From NCBI GenBank assembly GCA_015680685.1, contig MNCI01015740.1, positions 309,995-372,069 on the forward strand: a stretch of DNA of 62,075 nucleotides, read 5' to 3'. Under the pieces are notes generated by a model. That model worked only from the letters and a program-made list of their open reading frames with translations. It did no database searches and was not told the origin of the DNA. The position numbers were made by a program, and so were the translations under genes. Numbering within the stretch: position 1 is the stretch's first letter; every line of letters begins with the position of its first letter. Below are positions 47,189 through 58,265 of this stretch, piece by piece. The stretch comes from Gnetum montanum (taxonomy: Eukaryota; Streptophyta; Gnetopsida; Gnetales; Gnetaceae).

Positions 47189-49567
47189 ATGTCTCTCTCA
47201 TAAGACTATAATAACACAACAACTAGTGATGCAATTCATTGGAGAACCAACAAAATATACAATGATGAAGATGAAGTTTCAAGTACTCAATCTTATGCAA
47301 GAGTCTCCTATGTTCATGAGCATCCTAATGGTACTCAAGGAATCTTGTCATCCAACTTTGAAACCTCTAATAAGGATGGGATATTCCATAGAACAAGAAG
47401 GCCCATAAGTCCTAGGACCTTCTCAATGGTTAACAAGAATTTATCTAGGGATGATTTGGAAACTTACAAAATTCATGATGAGTCTTCCAATTCTTTCTCT
47501 TCCTTTACTCCTTTGACGTTAAGTTGTGACATGGATCATCATCTCTCAAGGGGTTTGCATAGAAATAAAAATTGAGCCCATGGGAAAAGTTAGGAATGCC
47601 AACATGAATGAAGACAACATCATCCCAACTCATAAATTCATATCCTACCTAGTGACAATGAACCCCTACTGGCCACTAAGAGCTTAATTCATATACAAGA
47701 AGTTGTTCAAATATCTTGTAAGCATCGCAAGGAAAGCTATCTACCTAGGCTTGACTTAAATAACTTTCCCAAGTTTTCAGGAGGCTATTATTTAGATCTG
47801 CAATATCATTTATAGGCATTCTATGACTCCTATGCATGGAGAAGCATTGATAATGGATGGAAAAGACTTAAGCTTTTTCCTATGACACTCGTTGGCCAAG
47901 AAAAAGTATGGTATAGGTCCTTAAAGCCAAAATCAATTTACAGTTGGCCGACAATGGTAGAACTCTTCAATGAAAGATATCAAACCTATGCAAGAGTGTC
48001 AGCCTTGAGGAGACAAATCCAAGAGTGGAAACAAGGGCAACATGAACCCTTGGACATGGCCTTAGAAAGATACTATTCATTGTTAAAAAATTGCTTAGGC
48101 CATGGGTTCTCCAAGGAAAGGCTAATGTATCACAAAATGGATGGGCTTCATAATGAAATAAGGGAGACCCGAGGGATGTATGCCCCATGTCAACTATATG
48201 AACTATGAACCCACAAATTCTAAGAGCTTATTAAGAGTGTAGCAAAAGAAGAAGGATAAATAGCTAAATGGAAGAATGTTGAAAGACCTTAATAGGACCA
48301 AAATCTCAAAATAGCAAAGGTCCATAATCATGAAGAGGAGGAATCAACTCACCCCAAGGAGGTGAAATCATCTTTTCCAATAGTACAATCACTAGATTAA
48401 ATTGAGGCAAAGATTATTAAGANCCCAATAGTACAATCACTAGATTAAATTGAGGCAAAGATTATTAAGATAACAGAATGGACACATGAAAAATGTAGAG
48501 AATATACCAACATTATTAGAGGTGGAACCATGCCAATCCGAGAAATAGGATGGGACACCACACAACAATCAAAAAGAAGGGTTGAAGAAAATAAGGATAA
48601 GGGCTCAAATGCAAATCACTCGTATCAATGTGATGCTTTCCTATATGATCATCCCAAATTTCAATGCCTAATCTTGTCATATTTACATGAGCATTGGGAA
48701 AGAATGTTACATATAGATTTCGTATAGAAATATTGGGTTCAACCATAGTGGCAAAAACCCTAGTCATTGGGGAGGCCACCATCACACTGGTCACACCCTT
48801 CATATCATCTGAACCCAAGTACTTATTATGTTCAGCATCTTGTTTCCCCAACTATGTCAACACCCTCTATTTCACCACATCGTTATCATTCTCTTGAGTA
48901 CTATTGACCCATGTCCTCTCCAAAAAATTCACCACCTCATGTTCCTTGCAGTTCTCCTTGCTCTTCATATTCTCATCATTCATCTCCTTCTACATCACCA
49001 CCAGTTGTGCTAGAAGGCTTTGCACCATAGCACCAATCCACGGATGTTACTTGTGTTGCTACTGTCAACAAAAGTGGAGGTCCTCCACAACATCAGAAGC
49101 ATCATTTCTTTAGACATGACCAAAGAAAGAGATAGCATAGTTCTAAAATCACTACATCCACCAACTCAGCACAAGTCTAGTGCTATGATGCATCTTCTCT
49201 CTTGAACTCAACACCTCTTATTACCTTATCAAGGCCATCAATTAACACTCCAACAACCATGCGGCCTAATGAATATAACCATGCAGGGAGACATATTGAT
49301 CCTTGCATATCATTTTACAATCATGGGTGCCATAGTGGGTCAACTCCTTATCACATAACCACATCTTATAATTTGCCCCACTATGCCAACTTTAATCAAG
49401 TGTGTGAATCCCAAGTTGGGTACATTCTAGCCACCACATCAAAAGACACCTAGTGGTTTGGATATGATCAGACTCTAATATTTCCCAGATGCATGGATCT
49501 GCATTTTTCATTTCTTAATTCTAGTCATGTTCAAAAGTTTAGTTATGAGGGATATCCTCCATTCTAA
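47189..49567 (+). pseudogene. Gag of E6
   Basis: Starts ATG at 47189 (MSLS-stop; the stop is TAA where E3 reads CAA). The region 47220-47575 is polar. The capsid part (47690-48208) has PRLDLNNFPKF, FNERYQTYARVSALRR, LERYYSLLKNCLGHGF and MDGLHNEIRETRG. The knuckle region 48615-48670 reads YQCDAFLYDHPKFQC, with the second cysteine replaced by Phe. A proline/serine/tyrosine-rich C-terminus runs to a double stop at 49565. Stops are scattered, but the frame is largely kept. A false break at 48423 comes from a duplicated 46-bp overlap (48-bp offset, frame-neutral). Confidence 0.82.
48377..48470. other. Assembly artefact: duplicated 46-bp overlap around one N
   Basis: 48377-48422 and 48425-48470 are identical (CCAATAGTACAATCACTAG.. 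to ATTATTAAGA), with the N at 48423. This is the pattern of two contig ends joined without merging their overlap. Confidence 0.93.
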
Positions 49568-50930
49568 TAAGTAGAATTAGTAAATGTTTTTCCTTTTTAT
49601 TGATTTTATAATTTTTTTCTAGTTTTTCATTTCTAATTTGTTGTTTTATCTTTTTGAGGGTAATCTCATTGGTGAATAAAATACTCATGTGATTTGTCGA
49701 TTGAGGTGTTGTTCTATGCTATCAATTCTCAAGTGACTAATTCTTTGGATAGTAAGCCCACAACATCCACCCACCCATTCTATTAATAAGAGGTTCTACT
49801 TTGGGCATGATGATATTCTTAAAGTAACTTTGTGCTCATTATGCCCAGAGCAAAAAATGATGGACTAAGCTGGAATGGCTAGGGTGTGACATCAAGGGGA
49901 CTTATGGATTCTCTTCGGTGACATCTGTAGGTGCTATCATATAGCCTGGTTGTACTAAGATCCTTGTAGATCTAATGAAAAATGGGAGTAAGAGTAATAA
50001 AGATAATAAATAAAGAAACTCAATGCTATTTTGGGGGTTCCACTGGAAAGACATGCATCCATGCTTGAAGGTTGGTGGCTTCTTCGGTTAACTGTTGGAA
50101 AGGACAAAGTGCCAAAGTAGCTAGAAGAAGAAAAGAAAAAAAGAAGAAGAGAAAACACCAAAGAAAGGACCAAAGAAGAACGTGCCACAAAGAAATTTCA
50201 AATCACTCCTCCCTTGGACAAAATGCCAAATGATTGTACACCTTGCTATCATGGTGCTCTTATGGTTGTCCATCATTGGATGAAACAATGTGATGTCACT
50301 GATCAGAGGCATGGAATTGGTCTTGATCTTGGAGCAATGGGCTAATGACACATTAATCATGCCCTACACACAGGATCCATTGTGCCCAGGGTTAGTTAGC
50401 TCATGTCCCAATCTTTGCAATCCCTTCTATGATTCATCTCATCTCGTTGTTCATGTATTTTTGACTTGTGTCTTGTGTAGCATAAAATTCATACCTCATC
50501 ATGATGGTATCTACTACATGTCTGTGTTTTATGGAACTAGTGTGGATTGCATTTAGCCCTTTTAGTACATACGAACATTTTCAGGTGTGGTTACCTAAGG
50601 GCATGATAGGTAGAAACCTACTTTGGGGAGGATCTGCTTGCGTAACTTTTGTAATTTGCACTCTTTGCACATCATCACATCATCTTACACCCTCCAAGTA
50701 TTGCATTGCTAAAATTATTTTTTCCCTTTCTCACCACTTTAATTCAAACATTCCTATGCACCACTACATGTCCTTTTTCCTTACCCTATTCACAAACTTC
50801 ATTATAAAATTACACTTCATTACACTTCTGGTGCCTTTTGGTCTTTTCAATGTTATCCTAGATCTTTCAAATTAACCTTAAACCCCTCATTTTCCCTTGG
50901 AAATTCAAAAATTCATCAATTTTTACAAGT
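49568..50930 (+). other. Spacer between gag and accessory ORF of E6
   Basis: No coding region seen. T-rich at 49590-49650; A-rich at 50110-50160. This is where pol lies in E4 and E5. I do not recognise remnants of RT or integrase here. Confidence 0.6.
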
Positions 50931-50940
50931 ACCCTATTTT

Positions 50941-51120
50941 CAAAGGGACATGATATTAGGTACCTGATATTGGGTCCACGCTATCGGGTATGAAATATTG
51001 CATCTATAAAAACTATATATATGGACCCCCCCTACGCATGTCAATGTCATTTTTTACTATTCATGAAAGGGGAGTTTTTTTCGAAATTCATCATTACTCG
51101 AAAGATATTATTAAGGGTAA
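50941..51120 (+). promoter_or_regulatory. U3-like internal promoter and leader exon of the E6 accessory ORF
   Basis: GATATTAGGTACC, TGATATTGGGTCC and CTATCGGGTATGAAATATTGCA (50952-51002) resemble the E6 LTR U3 words TTGATATCGGGTATGCAATATTG. They are followed by TATAAA (51005-51010) and TATATATA (51014-51021). Downstream comes a consensus 5' splice site AAGG/GTAAGT (GT at 51117) and a 3' splice site TGATTACAG directly before the ATG of the accessory ORF. This suggests a separate transcript with a ~250-bp leader intron. Confidence 0.55.
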
Positions 51121-51356
51121 GTGACCTCAAAAATGCTAAAAATGTTTGCCAAATTAATTTTATTTCTTCACCCAGAACTTGACAATTATTTTTTTAGAGC
51201 CACCTAATCAAATTAGGCCCAATATCAAAAATTCTAGGGGAATTTTTAGGAAAATATCTAACTCTAAATCAAACTAAGCAAGAAATGAATCTATTAAGGG
51301 TAAGGGGTAAGCTATTAATCTAATTTTGTAAATAGCCTTACTAATAATCAGTCCTA

Positions 51357-51460
51357 TGTGATTACAGATGGCCCCTAAAAGAGGATAGCAAGGAGGACCC
51401 TCTTAGGNGTGTGATTACAGATGGCCCCTAAAAGAGGATAGCAAGGAGGACCCTCTTAGG
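51357..51460. other. Assembly artefact: duplicated 51-bp overlap around one N
   Basis: 51357-51407 and 51410-51460 are identical (TGTGATTACAGATGGCCCC.. to CCCTCTTAGG), with the N at 51408. The ATG of the accessory ORF therefore appears twice (51368 and 51421). Confidence 0.93.
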
Positions 51461-54203
51461 GTGCATCCAAACGACCAAGGAGAGGCAGAGGCCAAGAACC
51501 TCTTGAAAAACACATAGAGCAAGAGGCATAATCATTCAACATTCATCAAGAACCTCCTATCACTACATAATCAGGGCATGCCATAGGCGGAGACATCAGG
51601 GCACCTGAATAGGGACAACATCTCATGTTGTCTCCAGAATGTGTTTAAGCAATCTATGAAAGGTTCACATTGGCAGTTGTGATTGTGGAACTCAATTTTG
51701 GACCTTTCATTGAATTTTCCCCTAAGGTAGTCATATACCAACTTAAAGGGTCTCCACTATGGCCTATTCTCTCTGAGAGTGGTGATTGGTACTTGGGGGA
51801 GACGTATCAATTTTGGCACAACAAGGAAGAAGAAAACACCATTGATATTGGTTGGATTTCTATTGATTTCTCTACTAAGGCCATTTAAAAGTTTTGAATC
51901 TTGGAATATAGGGCCCAAAGTTGCTCACCTATCCACTCGCTCTGATGCAAATGCACATAAAATATGGTTAAAAAGGATGTACGACAAGGAAGATAAAGCA
52001 TATGGAGAGCTGACACTTGAAGAGAGGATCTACCTAAAAATTGGCACATATCATATTTTCCCAACAAAAGGATTGAATAAAATTTCTAGCTATGTGACAA
52101 GAGGAACTACTATCTTGATGGGCAAGGTTGATGCCAACCTACCCCATTTATATCTCATAGAAATTTTAAGGTAGTTTGAAGAATGTAAGATAGGGAAGTT
52201 TGCATTGACTTTTCCCTACCTAATCCGAAAGCTGTACTGACATGTTGAAATTTTAGGGTACACCAATGACATCCCTAGAAAGGCTCAAAAAGATTCATTT
52301 GCTAAATTACTGAATCCACTAGCCCCAAGAAAAAGTGCTAGTGAGACACTAGAGCTTGAGCAAGAATAGATGGTGGGGCCCACTACACCTTAAATTGCAA
52401 GGCCTAGCCAACTTCCAGGCATAAGGCCCAGTCAATAATAGGAAGTGGGGCCTAGCACACAACCTATAGGCTATCAAGACCAACTACCACCACCACCATA
52501 GGACTATTGACCATCGATGAGCCATCTTAGGGCCATCATTGAATCAGCTAGTTAGGGAAGCTGTGATGGAGCCAATCTCTTCAGGATCATTAATGATGTC
52601 GTATGATCCATAGTCTCAATTGATCATGCATAGGGTGAGGTGTCCATACAAATAGGAGGAGGGGAATTACACTAATCACAACAGATATCTAGAAACACTG
52701 CATCCTTTCAAGTGTAACTAGAAATTACTGAAGGAGCCACAGTAGTGGTCATGCCACACTAAGATGTAGTAGGAGCATCAATAGTGTTCATAGACCATAT
52801 AAAAGAATCATTTAATATCCTTGTTATGCCACTGGTAGATTTTACAAGAGCACGTGATGCTCAAACCTTGGCTAGTCCCTCAATGACTCCTACGGATCAT
52901 GAGGATTCTCTAGATAGGTTACTATAGATAGGACAAGTCATGACGTCCTTATTTTACATCCCTCAAGATGTCACAAAAACATAGCTAGACCTCATTTCTA
53001 CCAAAGCAAAGTTGGTCATGGAAGAGGTTAGGGTTGAACAAAAGACTCCAAGTAAAGCTTGTCACCTTACAAGTTGCATAGCAGGATTTGTCCCAATTCA
53101 TTCCTACAAACTAGTTAGAATTCTTTTAGATAGAGAAACTAACTAAATTGTTGGAAAAGAATAAATGAGAAGTGGAGGAAAAAGAGAAGGCTAATTGGAA
53201 TGCTTCCAAGGCACAAGCTTAAACATATGCACATGCCAAAGCACTCAAGACCTTACAAGAAGAAAATAAACACCTCACCATCGAAAATCTTTGGTTGACC
53301 ACAATAGAAAAATAAAAGAATGTTCTCAAAGAAAAGCTTTAGTAATTATGAGAATAATTAATAAGGGTCAACCAGGATATGAATCGCTTGGCCAAAGAAA
53401 ATAGAACCCTCTCAATGGAGGAGGTACGCATGATCCGTTAGAAGACAACAATTGAAATAAGCACATGGTAGAATGAGGCCAAGTGACATGAGAAGCTCAT
53501 GGAGCACTTTATAGATCAAGTGGGGATGTACAAATAGGTTATTGAAAAAGAAATCCATATAGCCAAAGCCCACATTAACACTCTCAGTGCTCAGAATATT
53601 GATTGGTAGGCCATATTGGATACTTATGCCTTAGCCCACTAGGCAAAACTAAAAAGCCAGGATGTGCAAATATAAGATCTCACAAACTACATGGAGTTAG
53701 CAAACCTGCGGTATGCCAACTTAACCATGTTGATAGCAGGACCCCCAAGAACAGAATTGGAGAAGCAGGTAGCAACCACCTACACTAAATATGAAACAGA
53801 ATTTGCTGAACACAAGAAGACATTGCAGAGATTAGAAGTAGCAAATTCTAAATTAGAGGTGGTCAAGACCAGCTACCAAGGATAAAAGGATGTCATGGTA
53901 GATTTGGCTCGATGGCTCATGGACTACCAAGAATGCAAAGACAAAGCTAGAGCCTATGAAGAGGAATGACAGCTATTTATAACTTGGTATGTCAAGGCCA
54001 ATCAGATGTTCCCACAATTGCCATGCCCATGGGAGATGCTAACTCCATCAAACATTGGAGCATTAGCATAGATGGCACAGGATCCCTAAAGCAAAGAAGA
54101 AAAGCTCCAGGCACTCCTTTAGAGACATCCATTTCCAAAACCTAGAGCACAAGATAAGGGGAAGAGACCCATGGAGGAGCTATCACCATCAGGAATCACA
54201 TGA
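51368..54203 (+). pseudogene. Sense accessory ORF of E6, plant-transposon-like domain plus coiled coil
   Basis: Begins MAPKRG at the ATG immediately after a 3' splice site. A basic N-terminus precedes a globular domain (51670-52250): LNFGPFIEFSPKVV, GWISIDFSTKA, LTLEERIYLKIGTYHIFPTKGL, TILMGKVDANLPHLYLIEIL and LTFPYLIRKLY. This is the pattern of the putative plant transposon protein domain found in extra retrotransposon ORFs. A proline/glutamine-rich linker follows (52370-52700), then a long coiled-coil region (53000-53950) and a TGA at 54201. Most early stops are TAG or TAA at glutamine-like positions. The coil matches E4 (MELANLRYANLTML at 53691). No membrane segment seen. Role unknown. Confidence 0.68.
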
Positions 54204-54389
54204 GTTCCAAAAAATTTTTCTTTTTATAATTTTGTGTCTATGTCCCAATTTTGTTTCATTCAAACCCACATTGTGGCATGAGTAATTCCTAGTTAGTCAA
54301 TAATCCCATACCTATCCACTATGTAATCAATTGAACTCGTTCTTATTTTTTCTGACTCAAGGCTGAGTTGATTTTCAGTCGTGCGGGTA

Positions 54390-55249
54390 TGATGAATCGT
54401 GGTTTGCCAGGCTCCGATATTGGATCCTTGATATTGGATATGTGATATTACAGCCTAGATAACAATACCAAATACACAATATCATGATTCCTATGTAGGC
54501 TCAAAAACACAACATTCAGGCACATAGGAAAGGGAAGTTGGTAATTCTTAGGTAGAGTCTTTTTATCATTTTTTAGTTAGTTTTCATTCTTTCCCCAATG
54601 CATGCCCATAGTTTGATGATTGTAATTGTACAGAACCTTTATTCGAGTGTGACGTACTTGGACATGCACATGATCAACAATAAAAATTGAGATTACTACA
54701 TCATTGTAGCATTCACTTAGCCTTTAATTACTTCAATTGTTAATTATTATTTATTGTTTTCTTTGTTAATGTTTCTTTATCATCATTTACTATTCCTATT
54801 ATTAAATGCCAAATGAGTATGACTCAATCATGAACATTTAAGTGTAACTACTTGGTAACCTAGTAGCGAATTTAGGAGTGCTCAAGTAATGTGCACTTGG
54901 TAATTCCATAAGTAGTACATGAGGTCTAAGATGTGCATGGATGATTAAGGATGGATGCTCATCGCACTTAGTCTATTTTAGATTTCACTTTTTATTACCT
55001 ATTAGCTTAAGTCAAGATTATTTTCCATCGTCTCTAGGAGTAGCATTAGTTAGGATTCCATCATTCACCTCACTCTGGACTAAACCATATGTGACAAAGC
55101 AAATACTAGTCCAAGTGAGAAGACAACAGACTATGATCAACGTGTAACTATCTAGATACCACAACTAGTTCATTTGCAGAGTTTGACTAGATCGTGCATA
55201 CATGCTTGTATTCATATGGTTGAGTGTAGGGGTACCTCACCACTCATCA
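54390..55249 (+). repeat. 3' LTR of E6
   Basis: 860 bp, TGATGAATCG..CACTCATCA, partner of 46195-47056. The TATA box has decayed to TCAAAAACA (54500). The polypurine-like GTGCGGGTA lies just before it (54381-54389). Confidence 0.93.
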
Positions 55250-55969
55250 GAAATCTACTCTAAGAGGTCTTGCTTACTAGGGAGATGTCTCCTTCCTTTT
55301 CAAGATATCATGAGCCAAAACATGACATCTCCCCTGTTAGCTAACAAAATTAGTAAGATGTTTCATGTCGCATAGAAGACGTCTCAACTAGCCATTTCTA
55401 GCCATTATAAGGATTCCAATGGGAAAATGAAGTAAATAAGGCTATAAAGAAAGGACACACTTAAAAGAAGAAAATAATATTTTGATAAGAAACTAAACAA
55501 GCATATTGCATTCATTTGATCCTCAATTCTCTATCTTTTATCTTCTATCTTTTGTTTTGTAATTGAATTGTTCTTTAAAGTAAGGAATCAAATGTGTTAA
55601 CTCAATTATTTCTTAATTTTTCTTTCCATTTTTGATGAAAGCCCTTTTTGAATTGGATGAACTTCTTGAGGGAAGACATCCTTTGTAAAGCTTGATAACT
55701 TGTAGGAACCCTAAGGGGTTGGATGGGTTTCTAGAGAGAAAACATTCCTTGTTGAGCTTGAAAGCTTGACTTGTAAAGGTTATGGTGTTCTTAAAAACAC
55801 ATTTTTCTATGAAAGAATGGTCCTTGAAACCACATTTCTTATGAAAAAAATTTGATAAGTATGTATAAATTCTACCCTCTAAGTGTGGAAGTACTCAAGC
55901 TGAAACCATGTAAAATTGGCTATTATTTGTATAAACATATTCATCCTCTTTCTAAGTTCTCAATCTTCA
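55250..55969 (+). repeat. LTR of E7 (copia), right piece, starting with the E6 TSD
   Basis: 55250-55254 is the TSD GAAAT. The rest continues the copia LTR with GGGAGATGTCTCCTTCC (55288-55304), ACATGACATCTCCCC and AGAAGACGTCTCAAC repeats. Its U5-like end is TAAGTTCTCAATCTTCA (55953-55969). The end matches the inner end of the E8 LTR (minus strand, TATGTTCTCAATCATCA). It sits directly before a tRNA-Met-type PBS. Confidence 0.72.
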
Positions 55970-55971
55970 AG

Positions 55972-55983
55972 TAGTATTAGAGC
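55972..55983 (+). promoter_or_regulatory. Primer-binding site of E7 (initiator tRNA-Met type)
   Basis: TAGTATTAGAGC matches the classical copia PBS TGGTATCAGAGC at 10 of 12 bases; both differences are transitions. Confidence 0.75.
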
Positions 55984-56025
55984 ATTGGTACTTTTGGTAT
56001 GAGTGTAATAATTCAAGAGTGAACA

Positions 56026-57091
56026 ATGAAGGGATCATCCTACAATAAGCCATCAATTTTCAATGGAATTAATTTTGCATACTGGAAAGCTGAAATGTAA
56101 GAATTCTTTGAATCGATTAAGTTTGAAGTTTTGTAATCTATCTTGGAAGATTACTTTCATCTAGTCTTGATTAGGAAGACAAGCTCAGGGAAAACTATTA
56201 TCACTCCCAAGCTAAGAGATGAGTGGTTTGACATTGATAAGAGCAAATTTATGTTTGAATATAAAGCTAGAAATTGTCTTTATTGTGCTTTTAGTAAACC
56301 TAAGTTCAATAGAATAGCTAGATGCAAATCTACCAAAAAAATTTGGAATGTGCTAAAAGTTACATATGAAGGAATCTCTATAGTAAAATAATCAAAACTC
56401 TTAGTTTTGCAAAGTAACTATGATAAGCTCAAAATGAAGGAAGGGGAAAGAATTAGGAATTATTTTTTGAGAGCTAATGATATAGTAGTAGTCATCAGAG
56501 GCACTAGGAAGGTTCTACTTGCAAGTGAAGTTATCATCAAAATGATAAGAACCTTGCAGCTTGAATTTAGACCTAAAATTATTACCATGGAAGAAATTAA
56601 GGATTTTTTTTTCTTAAAGTTTGAAGAGCTACAAAGTGCACTTATAGCATATGAGATGAATCTCATAATTAAAGGTTCCATCAAGGAGAAGCCTATAGCC
56701 CTTAAAAATTCCATAAAAGATAAAGTGTCATCCGATTATGAAGAAAATAGTAATGATGAATTGACTCTTTTGTTAGGAAGAGTAAAAAGGCTTCTAGCAC
56801 GAAAAGGATAGAACTTCAATCAATCAAGCAGTAAAGGTGAGAAAAAGATAAGACCTTTTAAAATTCAAATTTTAATGCTTTTTCTATAAAATGTTGGGTG
56901 TATGATGGAAAAGGCCATGTGGCCTTGAAATATCCTAGTGCAAATAGGTTACTAAAATAGAAGAACATTAGAGAAGAAAAGAAAACAAAAAATTCAACAC
57001 TAGTTGGGATGATGAATACAATAAAGAAGAAATTAATGATAACTTCATCAAGTTCATACTTGCTTTGCATGACTCTTATACATGAAGATCT
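56026..57091 (+). pseudogene. Copia-type Gag of E7, cut by E8
   Basis: Starts ATG at 56026. The N-terminal FNGINFAYWKAEM (about 56056-56096) is the conserved copia Gag entry motif. Then come FDIDKSKFMFEYKARNCLYCAF, CKSTKKIWNVLKVTYEG, KMKEGERIRNYFLRAND and LQLEFRPKIITMEE (56227-56600), all typical of the UBN2-type copia Gag. The zinc knuckle near 56890-56935 reads CWVYDGKGHVALKY, with the second and last cysteines changed to Tyr. Three TAA/TAG stops occur. It ends at 57091, where E8 begins. No pol of E7 is visible in the window. Confidence 0.82.
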
Positions 57092-58247
57092 TGATGATTG
57101 AGAACATAGATGGGGGTGGGGCAGGGGGGATAAATAAGTTTCCCAATAAAAATTAATCAAAAACAAAAAAAAAATCATAACCAAATTTAACATGGTTTTG
57201 CAACTTGGGTAGTCGACAATCAGAGGTTATATTCCTTGCATATCTCTAGACTTTGTTTTTCTGAAATGTAATTTGAAGGGTATCACACCTTGTACAAGCT
57301 CTAAGCTCTACTCCAAAGTGTTTCATTGCTATGAAACCACTTAACCTCATAAGGTCCTAACAAGCTTAGAATTTGGTTTCAAGGATCCCACAACCTTTAT
57401 AAAATTGAGCTCCACTCCATAGTATTTTGATGCTGCACAAACACTCAATATCACATGATCCCAACAAGCTCAATTATGATGCCTTCTTGCAAGAAACACA
57501 TCAACCCCAGTAGGGCTACAAGAGAGAAAAAAATCATAAGGAAAAAGTGTAACTTAAATTATAGGTCCTTGTACTTTGAAGCATAATTCTACAATTAATC
57601 AAGCAAATGATTTTACAAATGAAGTAAACAAGTACAATATACAATGATTCCTTTGATAGTAACAATTCATGCACAAAACTTTCATAATATCTAAGAAATT
57701 GAAGTCTTCTTATAGCCTTGACGTTTTCAAAAATACCTTTGATAGTAACAATTCATGCAACAACTATCTAATGACTAGTGTAGATGTCTCTTTCGAGGTT
57801 GGGACATCTTTCTAAAATTGACTTCAATTCTACGAAGAAGTCTCTTTTGAAAGTGGGATGTTTCATGGGAGATGTCTCTATGGAGACATATTCTTTTGAA
57901 AGGAGACATTTCCTATTTTTGGAAGATGCCTTCTCCAAATGTACTCCACTTAGGGAAAGACATCTTTTGCTTCCTTGAGATGTCTTCTCTACTTTGAACT
58001 TTGGTTCCTGAGGCTTCCACTTGCTAATTTAGCTTCTTCCCATTCCTTGGAGCATCTTCATCTGACTTGTAGCTTTCATATTTATCCATGCTTGTCCATG
58101 CTCCCTTGAGTCCTTGTAGTTTACTCTTTGACATCTCTTTGTAGATCTCATTTCTTGAGTGCTCATTCATGCTCTACAAAACATTACATTCCACAACATT
58201 CTATGTTATCCATTTTCCTTAAGGTTTTGACATATCAAAAGGTCAAC
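57092..58247 (-). repeat. 3' LTR of E8
   Basis: On the minus strand it starts TGTTGACCTTTTGATATGTC at 58247 and ends TTCTCAATCATCA at 57092, ~1156 bp. The U3 has AAAAGATGTC, AAGGAGACATTTCC-type and AGAGACATCTCCC repeats (57980-57780), then CTATAAGAAGAC (57716-57704) as TATA box. The inner part shares phrases with the E7 LTR, such as GGGGTTGATGTGTTTCT. Confidence 0.75.
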
Positions 58248-58265
58248 AATCTTCCCCTTTTTGGT
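58248..58265 (-). promoter_or_regulatory. Polypurine tract of E8
   Basis: The minus strand CACCAAAAAGGGGAAGAT next to the LTR start TGTTGACC is the classic polypurine tract of plant copia elements. Confidence 0.88.

Larger units (their letters stand above)
46195..55249 (+). mobile_element. E6: complete pol-less Athila-like element with accessory ORF
   Basis: 9055 bp on the plus strand (about 100 bp of it are assembly duplications). LTRs at 46195-47056 and 54390-55249, TSD GAAAT on both sides, degenerate tRNA-Asp-type PBS, gag (47189-49567), a 1.4-kb spacer, an internal promoter candidate, an accessory ORF (51368-54203), and a polypurine-like CGTGCGGGTA before the 3' LTR. No protease, RT, RNase H or integrase sequence is present, so it is a non-autonomous form that would need enzymes from a relative such as E4. 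The gag is close to E3. Confidence 0.92.

Noticed and set aside
49568-50930. Search for hidden pol remnants in the E6 spacer.
   Set aside because: No RT (xxDD), RNase H or integrase motif recognised on either strand by eye; a profile search could still find degraded traces.
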